A stretch of 64,000 nucleotides of DNA, taken from contig CM035227.1 in NCBI GenBank assembly GCA_020226215.1, positions 105,073,732 through 105,137,731 on the forward strand, in the 5' to 3' direction. Shown piece after piece: positions 23,679 to 36,499 of this stretch. Both the position numbers and the translations under genes were made by a program. The notes beneath the pieces are model-generated. The model did no database searches and was not told the origin of the DNA. It saw only the letters and a list, made by a program, of their open reading frames with translations. Every line of letters starts with the position of its first letter. The stretch's first letter is position 1. The stretch comes from Sindora glabra. Taxonomy: Eukaryota > Streptophyta > Magnoliopsida > Fabales > Fabaceae.

Positions 23679-26504
23679 TGACATCTTGAAATTATACTTT
23701 TATATAAAAATTTTTATAAAATTGATTGAGATTTTGTGTTGCAGAAAAATGGAGCTTTTGGAGATTTTGGCTTCAAGATTTTGAAGTTTTTGAAAATTTT
23801 GTTTAGGATATTAGACGATTTAAATATAAATGAACATTCTTAAAATATCATGGTTCAAATGGTTTCAAAACATTGATAAATTTGCTATTTGTGCCCAAAG
23901 TCTTTTTAAAATATAAAAAAATCAAAATGTTTTCTAAATAGGTGACTTTTTTGTATCAAAACTTGTTTTAAATTAAATGGATCTGAATAAGGGAAAGTTC
24001 TTTTTGAAAAATTCTTGAAAAACCAAGTTTTGTTTGAAAAATAGTTATTCGCCTATTTATACTCACATATCCAAATAAGTATATAGTTTCAGAGATTAAT
24101 CTCCTAAATTATCCTTGAGTAGATATTTGAGTATATTGATCCAAAGATGGACCTTTTGACTATATTTGAGCATATAAGCGAGTATGATGCTCTAAAGGCT
24201 CACTAACAACTAGATACCTAAATCTATACTTAACTATGATTCAAATTTATTGATTCCTGAACAAGCATATTTGAAAATCTACGAGCCTAATTTAAGAATA
24301 AGCCAACTGTAAGTGTGCAATAGCTTCTATCTAATTCGAAGACACATATAAACAATCTAAATTTATGAGAGCTCTTATTTTGCTTCTTCTTTGCATTCTT
24401 GCTCCAATCATTTGAGCCAATATTTTGAGATTAAATCATTCTAGGTTTTCAAATTCTATTTTGTGCAAAGGGTGCACTAAAACATTTACTCTTTTTACTT
24501 AAATTTCTAGTTTTTCTATTAGGTGAGAGATCTAAATAGTTATTAGACTGTGTGAGAGCTTTAGAGAGTGATATTTATGTAAGGATAACACACAAGAGGG
24601 ATTATATTAATCTAAAATAGCTATAAAACTTCTTTAAGGCCATTAACATAAGGGATTTAGTGTACTAATTGTGAAATAGAATGACATACAACTTTAGAGA
24701 GTGAATGTATATAAGAAGCTATTATTCCTTTTGCTAGAACCATTATGTAGAATGACGAAGGATCATTGGTGCAAGGGGGCCATGGGCAGTTCAAATTTTT
24801 TTATAACTTTATAATAATATAATGTAATTATATATAATTTTTTTTTATACATGTTATTTAACTCCCTAAAATATTTTCACTCTTTATGTATTTAAAATTT
24901 GTAGAATTTAAAATACATAACTATAATACTTTACTAATTCAACAAGATGCAATTTAAAGAGTATAAAATATTTTTACAAAGTTAAAATTCAAAACATTAT
25001 ATCAAAAACTTATTTGAAGCTTATAAAATGAAAGAAGAAATGAAAAATAATATTAAATAAAATATAATTAGTAATTTTTCTATTTGCACAAGCTAACTAA
25101 TTGAAAAATAATAATAAATAACTAAAAGATCCACACATATGCTAGTCTTTTTGCCTTAAACTATCTTTTTCTTTAGAAGTTAAATGTGAAACAATCATAA
25201 TTTCTTTAAATCACTTAAATAGAGACAAGATAATAACCAGTAGTTACAACTTCTATTATATATTCTTATAGTAACTAGTAATGTTTAGATTTTTTATTTG
25301 CATGATTTTATTATTACTTCTTACTTTAATGTTTATGAGAGCTAATTTTTTTAGATACAAATAATAATTTTCAAATGAATAGAATAAGATAATTGATAGA
25401 TATTTTAAGAGAAGAATTAGTGTAAAAAAAAGAAAGGAATAATCTAATTGAAAATTTTCAGAAAATAAGGTAATTCATATTTAATAAAAAATAGTTAAAA
25501 ATTTTAGTCTTGTCCATCATTGATGATTTCAATTCTTTAAAAGAGAAAAAAATGCACTTTGAATGAAAATCATTTATAATACGTTCTAATTCAATAACTT
25601 ATTCACTTTTTATTAATTTTTTTAATGATTTGTTATAAAAATATGTTTGAGATTTTTAGCAATACTTAAAAATACTAAGAGTCATATAACATTTTTGTAT
25701 AACATTAATTTTTTACATATTAAAAATGTTTCTTGCCTCACCCCTAAAAAAAAAAAAAAATCTCAATCAAGTTCTGCCACAGATTATACATGTACATGCA
25801 ACTCTTTGAATCTTATTTTGTTTAATTTTCTAAATTTATATTGTCTCTTTTGCATAGTTGAGTAATTTTGTTGGAGTAGTAATGCATAAGATATAAATGT
25901 TGGATGATATGATATTTTTCAGTTGAACTCCTTGTTACCAAATTGCTAGTGTTGCTTTTTCTGATTTTATACATATTGCTCTGTTTTTATGGAGAAAGTT
26001 TTTGGAAAATCCCAGTTCATCCCGTCTCCGTGTATCAATCACTTCACAAAAGCAAAGAATCGGAATTGATCGATATATCTCTCGAAAACAAATGAAATGA
26101 AAGACGAAACATGAATCATGGATCAACTAAGCCCTCTCGGAGACTTGCTTAAGAATAAGAAAGAAGAATCTTATGTAAATACCATGGAATAGGGTTTGGT
26201 CCTATCCATGGGATTCTGTAAATTATCAAGACAATAAACAAACTAATCCATGACTCATTTTATCAGCGAGTGGTCTCTAAAATCCGATCACCGGTCTGTC
26301 CCAAGGCTGTCTTGTATTTATCTATGTTTTTCTTTTCACTGATTCAGTGGAATCTCTTCTCAATAGCTGAAGAAGACGACTTGTGTTTTGTGGTGGATCC
26401 TCTAACTGATCCTGCTTCAAGTCAATGTACAATTGATGAACTTATGAATCTGTTGAAGGTTTGGACACAAAATATTAGCTTTGGTTAGATACTGAACCAG
26501 GGTT
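23679..26504. other. Intergenic DNA, partly degenerate repeat, ending in the RRM gene's 3' region
   Basis: No intact gene. About 24050-24620 has the look of an old LTR or other retroelement relic (regular, less AT-biased text with TGTGTGAGAGCTTTAGAGAG), but no coding domain or paired LTR was found. From about 26150 to 26504 base composition is more balanced and probably includes the 3' UTR of the minus-strand RRM gene. Open frames at 26270-26488 and 25935-26126 have no recognised domain. Confidence 0.4.
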
Positions 26505-29223
26505 CTAATCTGAAGGAGAAGCTGAAATAGGTTGTGAGAATCCGACAACTGCGTACAATTCCTGAGATGGCATACCATTGTTTTGCGCCTTTTTCGCGGG
26601 GAACGCCGGCGGGATATATCGAAAGCCGAAGCTGGGATTGTAAGATTCTGGATTCATACGAAATGGAAGCTGCTGGCCACCATATCCATTATAGTAATTC
26701 TGCAGGAAACCACAAATTCTTACCTTAAAAGTTCTGAAAATACAGAGCAACAATTCAGTTACTTGAAGGCTGAAGCTCAAGTCCTATGTAAACAGCAATT
26801 GTTTTAGTTCAGATTCAGATTGGCTCACAATAGGTTCACTTTGTGAAGAGCTAGCAAGATAGATGCACAATTATGTATAGGATTCACACCTTACCGGCGA
26901 GCTACGAAGACCCGGGTTCCGATATGGGGATTGGATACCATACGGGATGCAGAGATATGACAATTTAAAAAACAAAAAAAAGAAAAAGAAAAAGAAAAAA
27001 GACACTTGGTATGGCAGGGATATATATATATATAGGAAGGCCAGTATTTCAAAAACTGAAAATAAATATATATTTTTCATTAATGAATAAAAAATTAGTA
27101 AAAGTGCATAATTATATTTCAATTATAGAAATAATAAAAAACTGATTCGATGATATATTTATACTTAACTGAACTTGAAAATTGACTAAAAGAATTTTAT
27201 TTTTGTTCCTTTCTTACAAAATCTATTTATTTATTCTTTTTACAAAAAGTGCATTTAAAAAAATAATAAATTAACGCTAAAATAAGATAACTAATTCTTA
27301 GTGAAAACAATCAAAATTTAGAAAATCAGAATCAAATTTTAAATAATCCAACTTACATTCATATTCTAAAATAGAACAGTCAATTCCTATTAAAGGATAT
27401 AGGTATGATATGAATACTTTAACTTCAGTGATTGATTGGTGCTTCATATCAAGGTAGTGAGTTTATTGTGAGCACATTTGATTGAATAGCTAATCTTTCT
27501 TATTATGTGTATTCAAAAATTCCAAAATGCACATCATATTTAAGCCAATACTATCATGACTAACCATTAGGTAAGTCTCCCTTGGAAGAAGGTAGCTGGG
27601 ATACCTGAATGTTGAAGACTAAGATAATTTAGAATACCATAAGATGCTATGTAAAGGATAAGTTAGATGCACAATTCTGAATCCATTGGTTCGTATGACC
27701 CACCTTGTTTGCCTGAGTGTGAGTTGATTGGTAGAATATAAATTGTGAATTGCAGGTATAACTTCGGGATAAATTTAATGAATTTTACACTTTATATAAC
27801 ATGTTGGGATTATTTACCTGTAGGCTGCAAAAGGAATTATATGATGGGGTATATGCTGATTGTAATAAGTGAAGGGATCTTGAAATGGGAATGGTACCAT
27901 AGTCCATGAAGTTATACCGAATTTCTGCCTTCCTGCAAATTTTGAGAGCAGCAAAGAAACAAAAGTAAATAGAAGTGGACTTACAAGTGATTGTTGACAA
28001 TGCTATATATATTGAAAAGTAAAATTCCAATTTGAAAGTAAAATTTGAAATTAGATCCTAAATATATATTAAAAGCTATTAGTTGAATATAGTATGGTTG
28101 GACAAATTTATAAAACTTAATTTACTGGATATAAAAAATTTAAAATTTAATTTCAAATTCCGTATATATAATATTGTTAGGCTATTATTAAGCATCCTTT
28201 CTCTTCTTTGCATACGTTATTATAGAATTAGAAATACCTCAAGATCTTATTTTATTTCATTTGAAATTAAGACAAGAAAATTGACAAACCAGCGTGGGAT
28301 GGCTTAAGTTTCTGTGCACCAAGAGCTGCAAGATTACAGTTAGCTCTCCTTCCATCAATCACAGGATAAGGATTCTGACAAGCTCTCACTGCAGAATCTG
28401 GGTCCTTGAAGTTCACCTAAACAAGGACAATATAGAGAGATACTAAAGTGAAAGAGAAACATGAAGAGCCACCCCATGAATTTAAAATGTACTTGTAGTT
28501 ACCTCAGTTGCATTAACAGTTGTAGAAAATTATGAAATATAATATATATAGGTTTTTTAATTGGAAATGGGTAGAAAGGAGTGATGTCTTAGCATGATAA
28601 GATTAAAAAAAATTGCTCATCAAACAAGATAATTAACGATAAGAGAAATTTGAACTTGTGATTAAAAGAAGTTATAATATTCTAATTTGGATCTTTACAA
28701 ATTATGTTGATTATGATAATTTTTTACTAGTAGCATGATGAGGTTAAGAAAGATTGCTCATCAAACAAGATAATTAACAGTAAAAGAAATTTGAACTTGT
28801 GATTAAAAGAAGTTATGATATTTTAATCTGGATCTTCACAATTTGTGTTGATTATGATAATTTTTTACTAGTAGTAAGACTAAGATTAATTAAGCTATTA
28901 AATAATAAAATTATTAAATTCACAAAGAGAAATCTTGATATAGATAACCCTGAAATTTTTTGTTGCACAGCTGATTTTTCGCAGCGGAATCAGACAAGCA
29001 CTAAATGTTCATAAGAAGGGTAAACGAGTAGGGTACTTACAAAGCCATAACCTTTTGATCTTGCAGTGTTTCTGTCAGTGATAACAACAGCTTCTGAGAT
29101 CTCTCCAAACTGCTCAAAATACTGTTTCAAAGTGTCTTTTTTGGTCTCCCAAGCCAATCCACCAACAAAGATCTTCGTATAGGTTGTGTCACCAACTTGT
29201 TTTCCATTGTTTGGACTCATCAT
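26505..29223 (-). CDS. Single-RRM RNA-binding protein gene, with one exon lacking a canonical acceptor
   Basis: Inferred exons on the minus strand are 29223-29041, 28416-28290, 27932-27818, 26946-26895 and 26699-26505; joined they give 223 residues. The start is the MM of MMSPNNGKQ; no other ATG lies upstream in the open frame. The RRM is about residues 17-92, with RNP2 KIFVGGLAW and RNP1 KGYGFVNF (split by intron 1), then VIDGRRANCNLAALG, typical of the plant RBM24/38-like family (At1g33470-like). The tail is rich in Tyr, Pro, Phe and Gly, with the family signature NYYNGYGGQQ. The 52-nt fourth exon is needed to keep frame, ends in a good donor (CCG|GTAAGG) and has a pyrimidine-rich upstream tract, but the acceptor reads TGCAT instead of TGCAG. 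The gene may be mis-spliced or a recent pseudogene. The expected role of an intact copy is mRNA binding. Confidence 0.72.
28595..28876. repeat. 141-bp tandem duplication in intron 1 of the RRM gene
   Basis: Two adjacent copies (about 28595-28735 and 28736-28876) share blocks such as ATTGCTCATCAAACAAGATA and AATTTGAACTTGTGATTAAA, with only scattered mismatches. It is entirely intronic, so it should not affect the protein. Confidence 0.75.
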
Positions 29224-29780
29224 CTTATTATTCTGCCTTTGCTTGACATAGAATTTCAATTCACAGGATCCCTGATCAGCTGCTGAGCTAGAAATGGAAG
29301 AAGAGACTTTCAAACAAACCACAGTAGATAAAGGCAGGAGAAACTTGGAGGGCTGTTTGGTTTGATGGAAAGTAACAGCAGAAAAGAAAGAAATCAATCA
29401 AATCATGCCCACTGAAAATCTTCTACCAACAAGATGTGAACTTGTGCTTTCTGGTCCTTTCTACCAAATAAAACCTCTAGTACTTGATTTTCATATTGAC
29501 GTTTCCTCAGATTGTACAGCAAAGATTCCCTGACGAGAAAATTGATGAATAGTAGTGGTTAACTGTTGGATATAGGATAGAGATAAGCTCAAGACAGGGA
29601 AAATAAATTAGAACCGAATACCCAATCATTATTGCAAAATGTACGCATACAACAAGTCGATATAAAAGGATAAAGAGAATATTTGTACGCTACATTCTCT
29701 TACGTCTCTTTGTTACATTTTATAAATATCATACAATTTATATGATACCATATTTTCAATAGAGGAATACTGCTTATCGT
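29224..29780 (-). other. 5' leader and promoter region of the RRM gene
   Basis: It lies upstream of the minus-strand ATG. The first about 180 bases stay open in frame with the coding start but hold no further ATG, so I read them as 5' UTR. Composition is more balanced than the flanks up to about 29650. No TATA box was fixed with confidence. Confidence 0.4.
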
Positions 29781-30311
29781 TGAGGATGACAATTTTAATA
29801 TGATGCGATAATCTAACATAAAAATGAAATTTTTACATAAGTTTAAATTGAATTTATATAGATTGAGATTATAAACTGGTTGATTCGTTTAATATGAATA
29901 ACAAATTGTTGAATTTATGATTATAAATTGATTGATATATTAATTCATTTAAAAATTTATATTAAAATTTTAAAGATATTATTTAGGAAATAATTTATAA
30001 TTAAATCATAAATAATTATATATAATAAAAATAAATACATGTTTTAATAAAATAATAATAAAAATTTAAAAATATTTTATAATAATTAAATATATTTTTT
30101 GTGAAAAATAATAAATAATTAAATTTAATAAATAAATTTATAATATAAATTTTACTAATTAAAATTATTAATTAAGTTACACAATTCAATATATTTAATA
30201 AATAAATTAATCTAATACGGTCGAATTGGATTTGAGTTAAGTTTATTTAGATTATTATTAATTTTTGACACAATATGAATATGACAAGTGAACATAAATT
30301 ATCTCTCCTGT
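29781..30311. mobile_element. hAT-like AT-rich element, second copy of the 2769-3154 family
   Basis: It begins TGAGGATGACAATTTTAATA, a TAGGGATGACAA-type terminus. Its interior matches 2769-3154 over long stretches (for example AATAATAAATAATTAAATTT and TTTTAATAAAATAATAATAA). The right end is diffuse and no target duplication is visible. It has no coding capacity. Confidence 0.4.
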
Positions 30312-31422
30312 ATTTTATGCTTAGAGACAATACTTGTTAGTGGTATAGTAATGTCATTGACTATATCTGTTAGTGGTGTGTTTGAGGTTTGAACTTATGA
30401 TCTTATGTATATATATTATCTTAGTTATCACTTCTATTATTAAAAAAAATTATATATTTCAATTATAACATAATCTTTATTCACACTCGATTAAATAATA
30501 TTTTTTTATAAAATTTATGAGACCCATAATCATAAAAAGCGTCATTTCTTAATAAATCAAAAAAGTAACTAGCAATTTGGTGATACAATGATGTTGAAGT
30601 TTGCTTTAGTATGTTTCTCTGATCAATTTCTTGAGATCGTGTCTAAAATGTTACTGCCCAATGACTTTTTCACTCCTACTGTCTAAATTTAAATTTAAAA
30701 TAAACATAAAAAAGACAAAATCAACAAGTGATTTCATAAACTACGTGAAAGTAAAATTATACATCATAATTATAGTATAAATGAAAATTTCAACAATCAA
30801 GTTTAAATGAATAAATTATGTCATGTGTAAAATATAAATAATATGACATAATTAATTGTGCGGATAACACCATTCTAAGCGTAGCAACTTTGCAAGTAAA
30901 GAACAAGAGCAAGTAAAATTAAGGAGAAGAAATAAGTAGATAACTAAAATGAAAATGGAAAATATTACACTTTGATGTGTATGATTCAAATTCTATACAT
31001 ATCTTCTTATATTTGTAATTTTGTATTGTATTCCATCTCTTACTAAATCAATTCTTTTTTTTTTCACAAACTTTTAATATTCAATAAATCATGCCTGTTC
31101 TTAACTAATTTAAGATCGAATTAACTTAGATATAATTTAAGAGTAAAATTCTCTCAAACGTCTATTTTTTTTTCATAGAATTTGAAATTGAAATTTTGTT
31201 TAAAAAGATTGAATCCCCAATTATTTAAATTAACAAATGTATATTTTCTTTCCGTATTTAACTATGAATTTTATTATGCCCAAACCGTGGAATAATGCTT
31301 TGAGGCCATTCTGGGCGTTTGAACCACTAAATCCTTTGACTTGCTCCAAGCATCAAATTTCTTTATTGTAGGAATAACGAGGCAGTAATACTACTATACT
31401 GGTAATATAGATTTAATTTTAT
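30312..31422. other. AT-rich intergenic DNA
   Basis: Nothing recognised apart from A/T runs and a short GC-richer patch at 31280-31380 without a convincing frame. Confidence 0.5.
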
Positions 31423-31790
31423 AAAATAAATAAATTAACTTATAATTTATTAATTTAATTAATAACTTATAAATTAATTTTTAAAAATATGTTGCATACT
31501 AATTTATTAAAAAAATAAATTTTAATTTAATAAGTTATTTTGAGTCATTTAGCTATAAACAACTAATTCTTTATTTTTTTTAAATTTATTCTTATTATTT
31601 TTATTAATTTATAACTCATGTCTTTCATTAATATGAATTATTTTAATTTATATATCTATCTCTATTAATATATTTTTATATTATTTTATAATTTTAATTA
31701 ATTTAATAGTTAATTTTATAAAATATTTCTTATATAATTAGTTATTGTTATTAATTATTAATTAATTTATTAATTATTTACATGAAATTG
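31423..31790. repeat. Dispersed AT-rich repeat, copy A
   Basis: This segment is similar in order and wording to 45958-46500: shared blocks include TTAATTTATAACTCATGTC, a TCTATTTTATTAATATATTC-like block and a TTTGTAAAATATTTCTTA-like block. The paired copies suggest a non-autonomous element or its relic; termini were not fixed. Confidence 0.5.
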
Positions 31791-32199
31791 AGCCATATTT
31801 TAAAAGAAGTAAAAGGAGTTGAGAATTTTTTGGTATAAATAATATTTGATGTCTCATAAAGATTTTGTACTTACCTTTATATTTAAGATTTGATTCATAA
31901 TTTTTTCATGTATATGTCCACTAATTTAATGACATTTTTTATTATAAAAAAAGGGATAATAGGAGCTGCGACTTCCAAAATTTTAAAATTAAATATATGA
32001 ATTATTCAACCCCTTAAAATTTTATATCAAAATTTATCATCGTTTAAAGTACGTATATATTGTCTTGAATTTAAATTCAAGATATTAAAAAGAGAATACT
32101 TCAAAACAATATTAAATATTAATGTATCATTAAAAATAACGAAAAGTTGGTGTATACTATATAATTCTTTTACAATTGAACACAAAGACATCTTCATCG

Positions 32200-32500
32200 A
32201 ATTTTCTTCATTTGTTTAGGCATGTGTATCTGACAAATGAGTTAGATAAGTTTGTCCAGAGAATGGAAAATGACATCCCACCCCCCTATGGGATGGGCTT
32301 TAGCTACATAGATTAACTTTGGACATTGAAAAACAAGGTTGTACAAAGTTGCATTCACATTAGATGATTACAAGGCATTATAGAGAAAGGCAGATACCAA
32401 CCACATTCGATGAATCGAAATCTAGGTGAATATGGGGTCAGCTTCTGCGTCTTCAGGGGGCCAGTTAGCAAGAAAATCTGAGCAACAAGATGGTTTACAT
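32200..32500 (-). pseudogene. Possible orphan last exon plus 3' UTR
   Basis: On the minus strand an acceptor-like CTTGTTGCTCAG near 32480 is followed by a frame reading FLANWPPEDAEADPIFT and a stop (about 32427). After it comes balanced-composition sequence resembling a 3' UTR, unlike the AT-rich surroundings. No upstream exons were found on the same strand, so it may be a fragment of a lost or displaced gene. I do not recognise the protein. On the plus strand a 45-codon ATG frame (32432) overlaps it and is an equally weak alternative. Confidence 0.3.
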
Positions 32501-32775
32501 GCACAAGAAGATACAATAATTAACTTTCAAGAGTATCACATACAAAATAAACTTCGATCTTTTTCATAATAATTTCATTATTCCTATATTTTCTTACGGG
32601 GGAATTATATCTTATTATAAATTTTACACTCTTTACTAAAGGTCATATTACTTCCATATCTGCACTCTTGGACACCGAAAAACAAGTATTCTGTTTACAA
32701 AATGAGAGCTCAAATCATTGATAGTACATAAATATAAATGCCACGGTTTTATATATATTTATGTGGTGCTTGTTA

Positions 32776-32924
32776 TGGTGCCCTTTGGGTTTGGTACCCG
32801 GGGTGATGTGGTAAAATACAAGCCATTGGATGAGATTACAAAAGTCTTAGCATTGACTTAATAATCTCATCCAATGGCCTGTATTTTACCACACCACCCC
32901 GGGTTTGATACCACTAGGGGCACC
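32776..32924. mobile_element. Hairpin MITE
   Basis: Two arms of about 62 bp are inverted copies. The left starts GGTGCCCTTTGGGTTTGG and includes GTGGTAAAATACAAGCCATT; the right ends in GGGGCACC and its inverse includes GTGGTAAAATACAGGCCATT. Only about 25 bp lie between the arms, so the whole element folds into a long stem. TTA lies just outside on both sides (32773-32775 and 32925-32927), which would suit a PIF/Harbinger-type 3-bp target duplication if one extra T belongs to the element. It is unusually GC-rich for this locus. Confidence 0.7.
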
Positions 32925-32927
32925 TTA

Positions 32928-35337
32928 GAATTCACCATATTTATGTATATATATTCACACTTTTTTTATCAGTTATAAAATTAATCTTATTCCGAATATA
33001 AATAATAAATCCCTATCGATAAAAATACTTTTAAGAATTGAATTCAAAATATTTTTTATCAAACCTGAAATATTTTGAGATTTAATCTGTTTTTATTCAA
33101 TCCGTGCGACTTGGCCTACATGGGGCAATTGTCCATGCACATGGATCGCCGTTTGATATTGACAGAGACCTTATTCGCGGCAAATATTTAATAGGTCCAC
33201 CTAACGTTGGTCCTTTTGCTTTGAATAAATTGGGCCTTAATCACCAGAGCAAGAAGAGGAGCCCGTGAATGACTTAAGAAATCGAAGAAATATAAAATGT
33301 TCCCATCAATTTTAACATGCTTATATTTTAATTCCATAATTTTAAAAATTTATAAATTAAATATTTTAACCATATAAAACTTACAATTAACATTCATTAT
33401 TTACTTAATTAACCATTTGATTAAATTATATGATATTTTAAGAAGATTTTAAACAAAAATCACAATATTAATATACATTGATTTATTGCATCATTTTTTT
33501 GCATATAATTTGTATTATATATGATTAATAAAAATTAAATGAGATATATATAATTTTACGTAAATACCTAAAAATAAGGTATGAAATTATGTGCAAAAAA
33601 TGAGATAATAAAACAACAAATAATAATATTTTTATTCTTATTTAATATGTTATTAAGAATTACTTGATTTAATAAAATGAATAACTAAGTGAACAAAAGG
33701 TGTTAATTATATATTTTTATATTTGAAAATTTTGATTTGCAAATTATCAAAGTTAACAAGGATAAAATACAATTATTACATTTTTTCCAAATAAATAAAT
33801 TAATAAACAATCAAATCGGGGACCATAAGAACTTTTATCCCATGTTTGGTTAGGTGAAAAAAATAGAATGTGAAATTTAGTTTGAAGATAAAACTTTAAA
33901 ATATTATAAAATATTAATTTGGGAGATAATATTATTATAAATTATATTATTATATTTTATCTCCTCTCCTTTTTTTCCTTCTATATCCAAACAAATGAAA
34001 ATTTTAAAATCTAAGATTTAAGACAATTTTGTTCAAATAGGAGAAAAGCACAAACAAGGGAAAAAAAACTCATGATTATTCAATTTATCTGATTTATATA
34101 TGAATGGAAGTAAAATTTTTTTATTTACTAAGTTAATGTTTAGTACATTGATGGGAATCAACTTATTATTTTTGTTATTTATTAATAAAGAGCAATATCA
34201 AAATATATGAAAATAAAAGAAATAAAAGTGTCAAAAATTAATATTATCCAAATTGGTCAACCAATTGGCTCAATATTTATCTTACTCCAACAAAATTACA
34301 TTGAACTATATCTAATTGACTTGGATAAAGCTAATTAAAAAGCTTATTTACATTGTCAAGGTCATGCCAAAATATCAACCATCAACAGCATGGAAAGTTG
34401 AGGACACTCTAGCATGTCCAAAGCCTTACCATTAGCAATCACAACATGAAGAGCTCCAATCCATAAAGCTTTGGACACTAATCAAGTAAGGGAACACCTA
34501 CAAAAGGCCTAGGGTACATCTGCTCAAGTTTATTTACAATTCTATATTCTATACAATTATGAACTCAAGCATTAAAGCATGTCTAATGCACCACTTTCAT
34601 CATGTACATCTGACCTTATTTCCTTTGTATAGGTAGCTTAACTTGATCAGATTATAATTTAGTTAAGCAAACCTAATTGGAGTTGTCATTTATCAAAAAA
34701 CTATTTTATAATTAATAGATTGATTCGTTTTATCATTTTTACAATGAAGTAGATATTTTATCATTTGATAGAATAATATTTCTATTTTATTGTGCCTACC
34801 AAATAATTTTTTGTTACTATTCTTATTTTTATTTCATTTTATTGTACCAAATACAACATTAATGTTTCACCATTATTATCGCTTCAAATTACTATCACAT
34901 ATGACTACCTATCATCATTAGCCACTATTCAATATCATTGATTGATTAACTTTTCAGTATTAACTATTATTAGTCGAACAACTTTTGGCATTAGTCATTG
35001 TTGAGCTAAATTTTTTATAAGGACATTTTTTTTATCAAATATGATTTTTATGATATATATAAAAAGTTTAATGTTTTAGATTGAAACAATTATGATATTA
35101 TGGTATTCGTAGAATCATATTACCTATAATTATGTATTCCTAGAATTACATTAACTATAATTTTGTGCGTTAAATGTCTCCTAAACACAAATTTAAAAAT
35201 AAATCTCACAATTATATATTTTTTGTATATTTTATTTCTATTTCTCTTGTCTTCAAATACAGTAAATTGTCCCTCCATAAATAAGGTAGAAAGTCTCCTT
35301 AAGAAAACATAGGTTTGCATAAAGCACATTATGTCAC
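32928..35337. other. AT-rich intergenic DNA
   Basis: No gene. A less AT-rich patch at 33090-33290 and another at 34340-34640 may be decayed repeat or exon fragments, but neither gives a recognisable protein on either strand. Confidence 0.45.
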
Positions 35338-36499
35338 CACTAGAATTTTTGGATTTCTCAACGGAAGTTTACGACCGATTTTGTTCGTTAGAAATTAAAT
35401 TAAAATTCATCTAAAATCCTTTGAAAATAGTGCAATTAAAATTCAAATGGTCTGTTGTTTTTGATAAATTTATTTTCATTGAAATATTTAAAAATTTTCT
35501 TGAAAATTTATCGAAAAGTTAACATAAGTTTTGATATAAAAAATCATGTTATTTTTGATAAATTTTTTCATCAAAAATTGGAAATGTTATGTATAGTGTG
35601 TAGAAGCTCTTCCTCTCCTACTGCTTCTTCCTTCTAAGTGCGGGTGTAAGTTCTTGAAGTACCTTCAACTTCATTCTTACCATTCAGAGGTAACATTTAC
35701 GATTCTAGATCGATTAAACTATCTTTGATACTTTATTTGCTAATTCCACCAATTAATTTTAATTTTTTTTATATTTTGTGCAATATCAGGCTGTGATTTT
35801 TAAAGAGTATGTCATTTTCATTTTCTTATTATTTAAACAGAAGTTAGTGCTAACTTATGTTCATTTATTTAAAAATATTTATTTAATTTTATTTAGTTAA
35901 TTCAATTTTTTTTAATTTTATTAAGTTAATTAGAAACATTTATTTAATTTTATTTAGTTGATTATTTTGTTTATTTAAATGAATAGAAAGGTTTATTAGT
36001 TTTATTTATTTTTTGTTACACAGCTAAACACACAACTACGTACACATAAATAACCATTTATTATACTTACCAGTCATGCTACTTTTCCCTAGAATTTCCT
36101 TGTCCTCTGAAAGTAAGACTAGGGGATACTTTTTTAGATACTGCACTTGAGTTACAGAGAACTTTGAAATTTTCCTTTTGATATCCCTTTATTATATTGT
36201 GTAGTTGTATCTGTTCACTGATTTGCTTCCAAATATAGACTTATAAAAACATGCAAAGTTCCTCTTTGTGGAATCCATGGCGATTGAAGCAGGTCACTAA
36301 ACACCAACACCCCAATTGCATTTTGACCTTCGAAACCTTTTGATCTGTAAGTTCCTGCAATCTTAAATTTGTTATCAATAATTGCGATACATTTGATCCT
36401 TGTTTCATATCATCCTCTACATCTGATTTTTCCGGTTTGAATGAACAGTTGTACTTTTTTCGTCGTGATTTTTAAGATTCATGAGACAAATCTGCTTGT

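Noticed and set aside
24050..24620. Possible LTR retroelement relic
   Set aside because: The sequence texture suggests it, but no paired LTR, primer-binding site or coding domain was found.
26698..26735. A 10-nt micro-exon AACTTTTAAG with a 24-nt intron before the last RRM exon
   Set aside because: It fits the frame, but a 24-nt intron is far below the usual plant minimum. The 52-nt exon at 26946-26895 explains the frame and the family sequence better.
26270..26807. Three plus-strand open frames of 64-74 codons
   Set aside because: They lie opposite the last exon and 3' region of the minus-strand RRM gene and show no domain.
29224..29397. N-terminal extension of the RRM protein upstream of MMSPNNGKQ
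   Set aside because: The frame is open, but its first codon is TTG and no ATG occurs before 29223; the sequence is not family-like.
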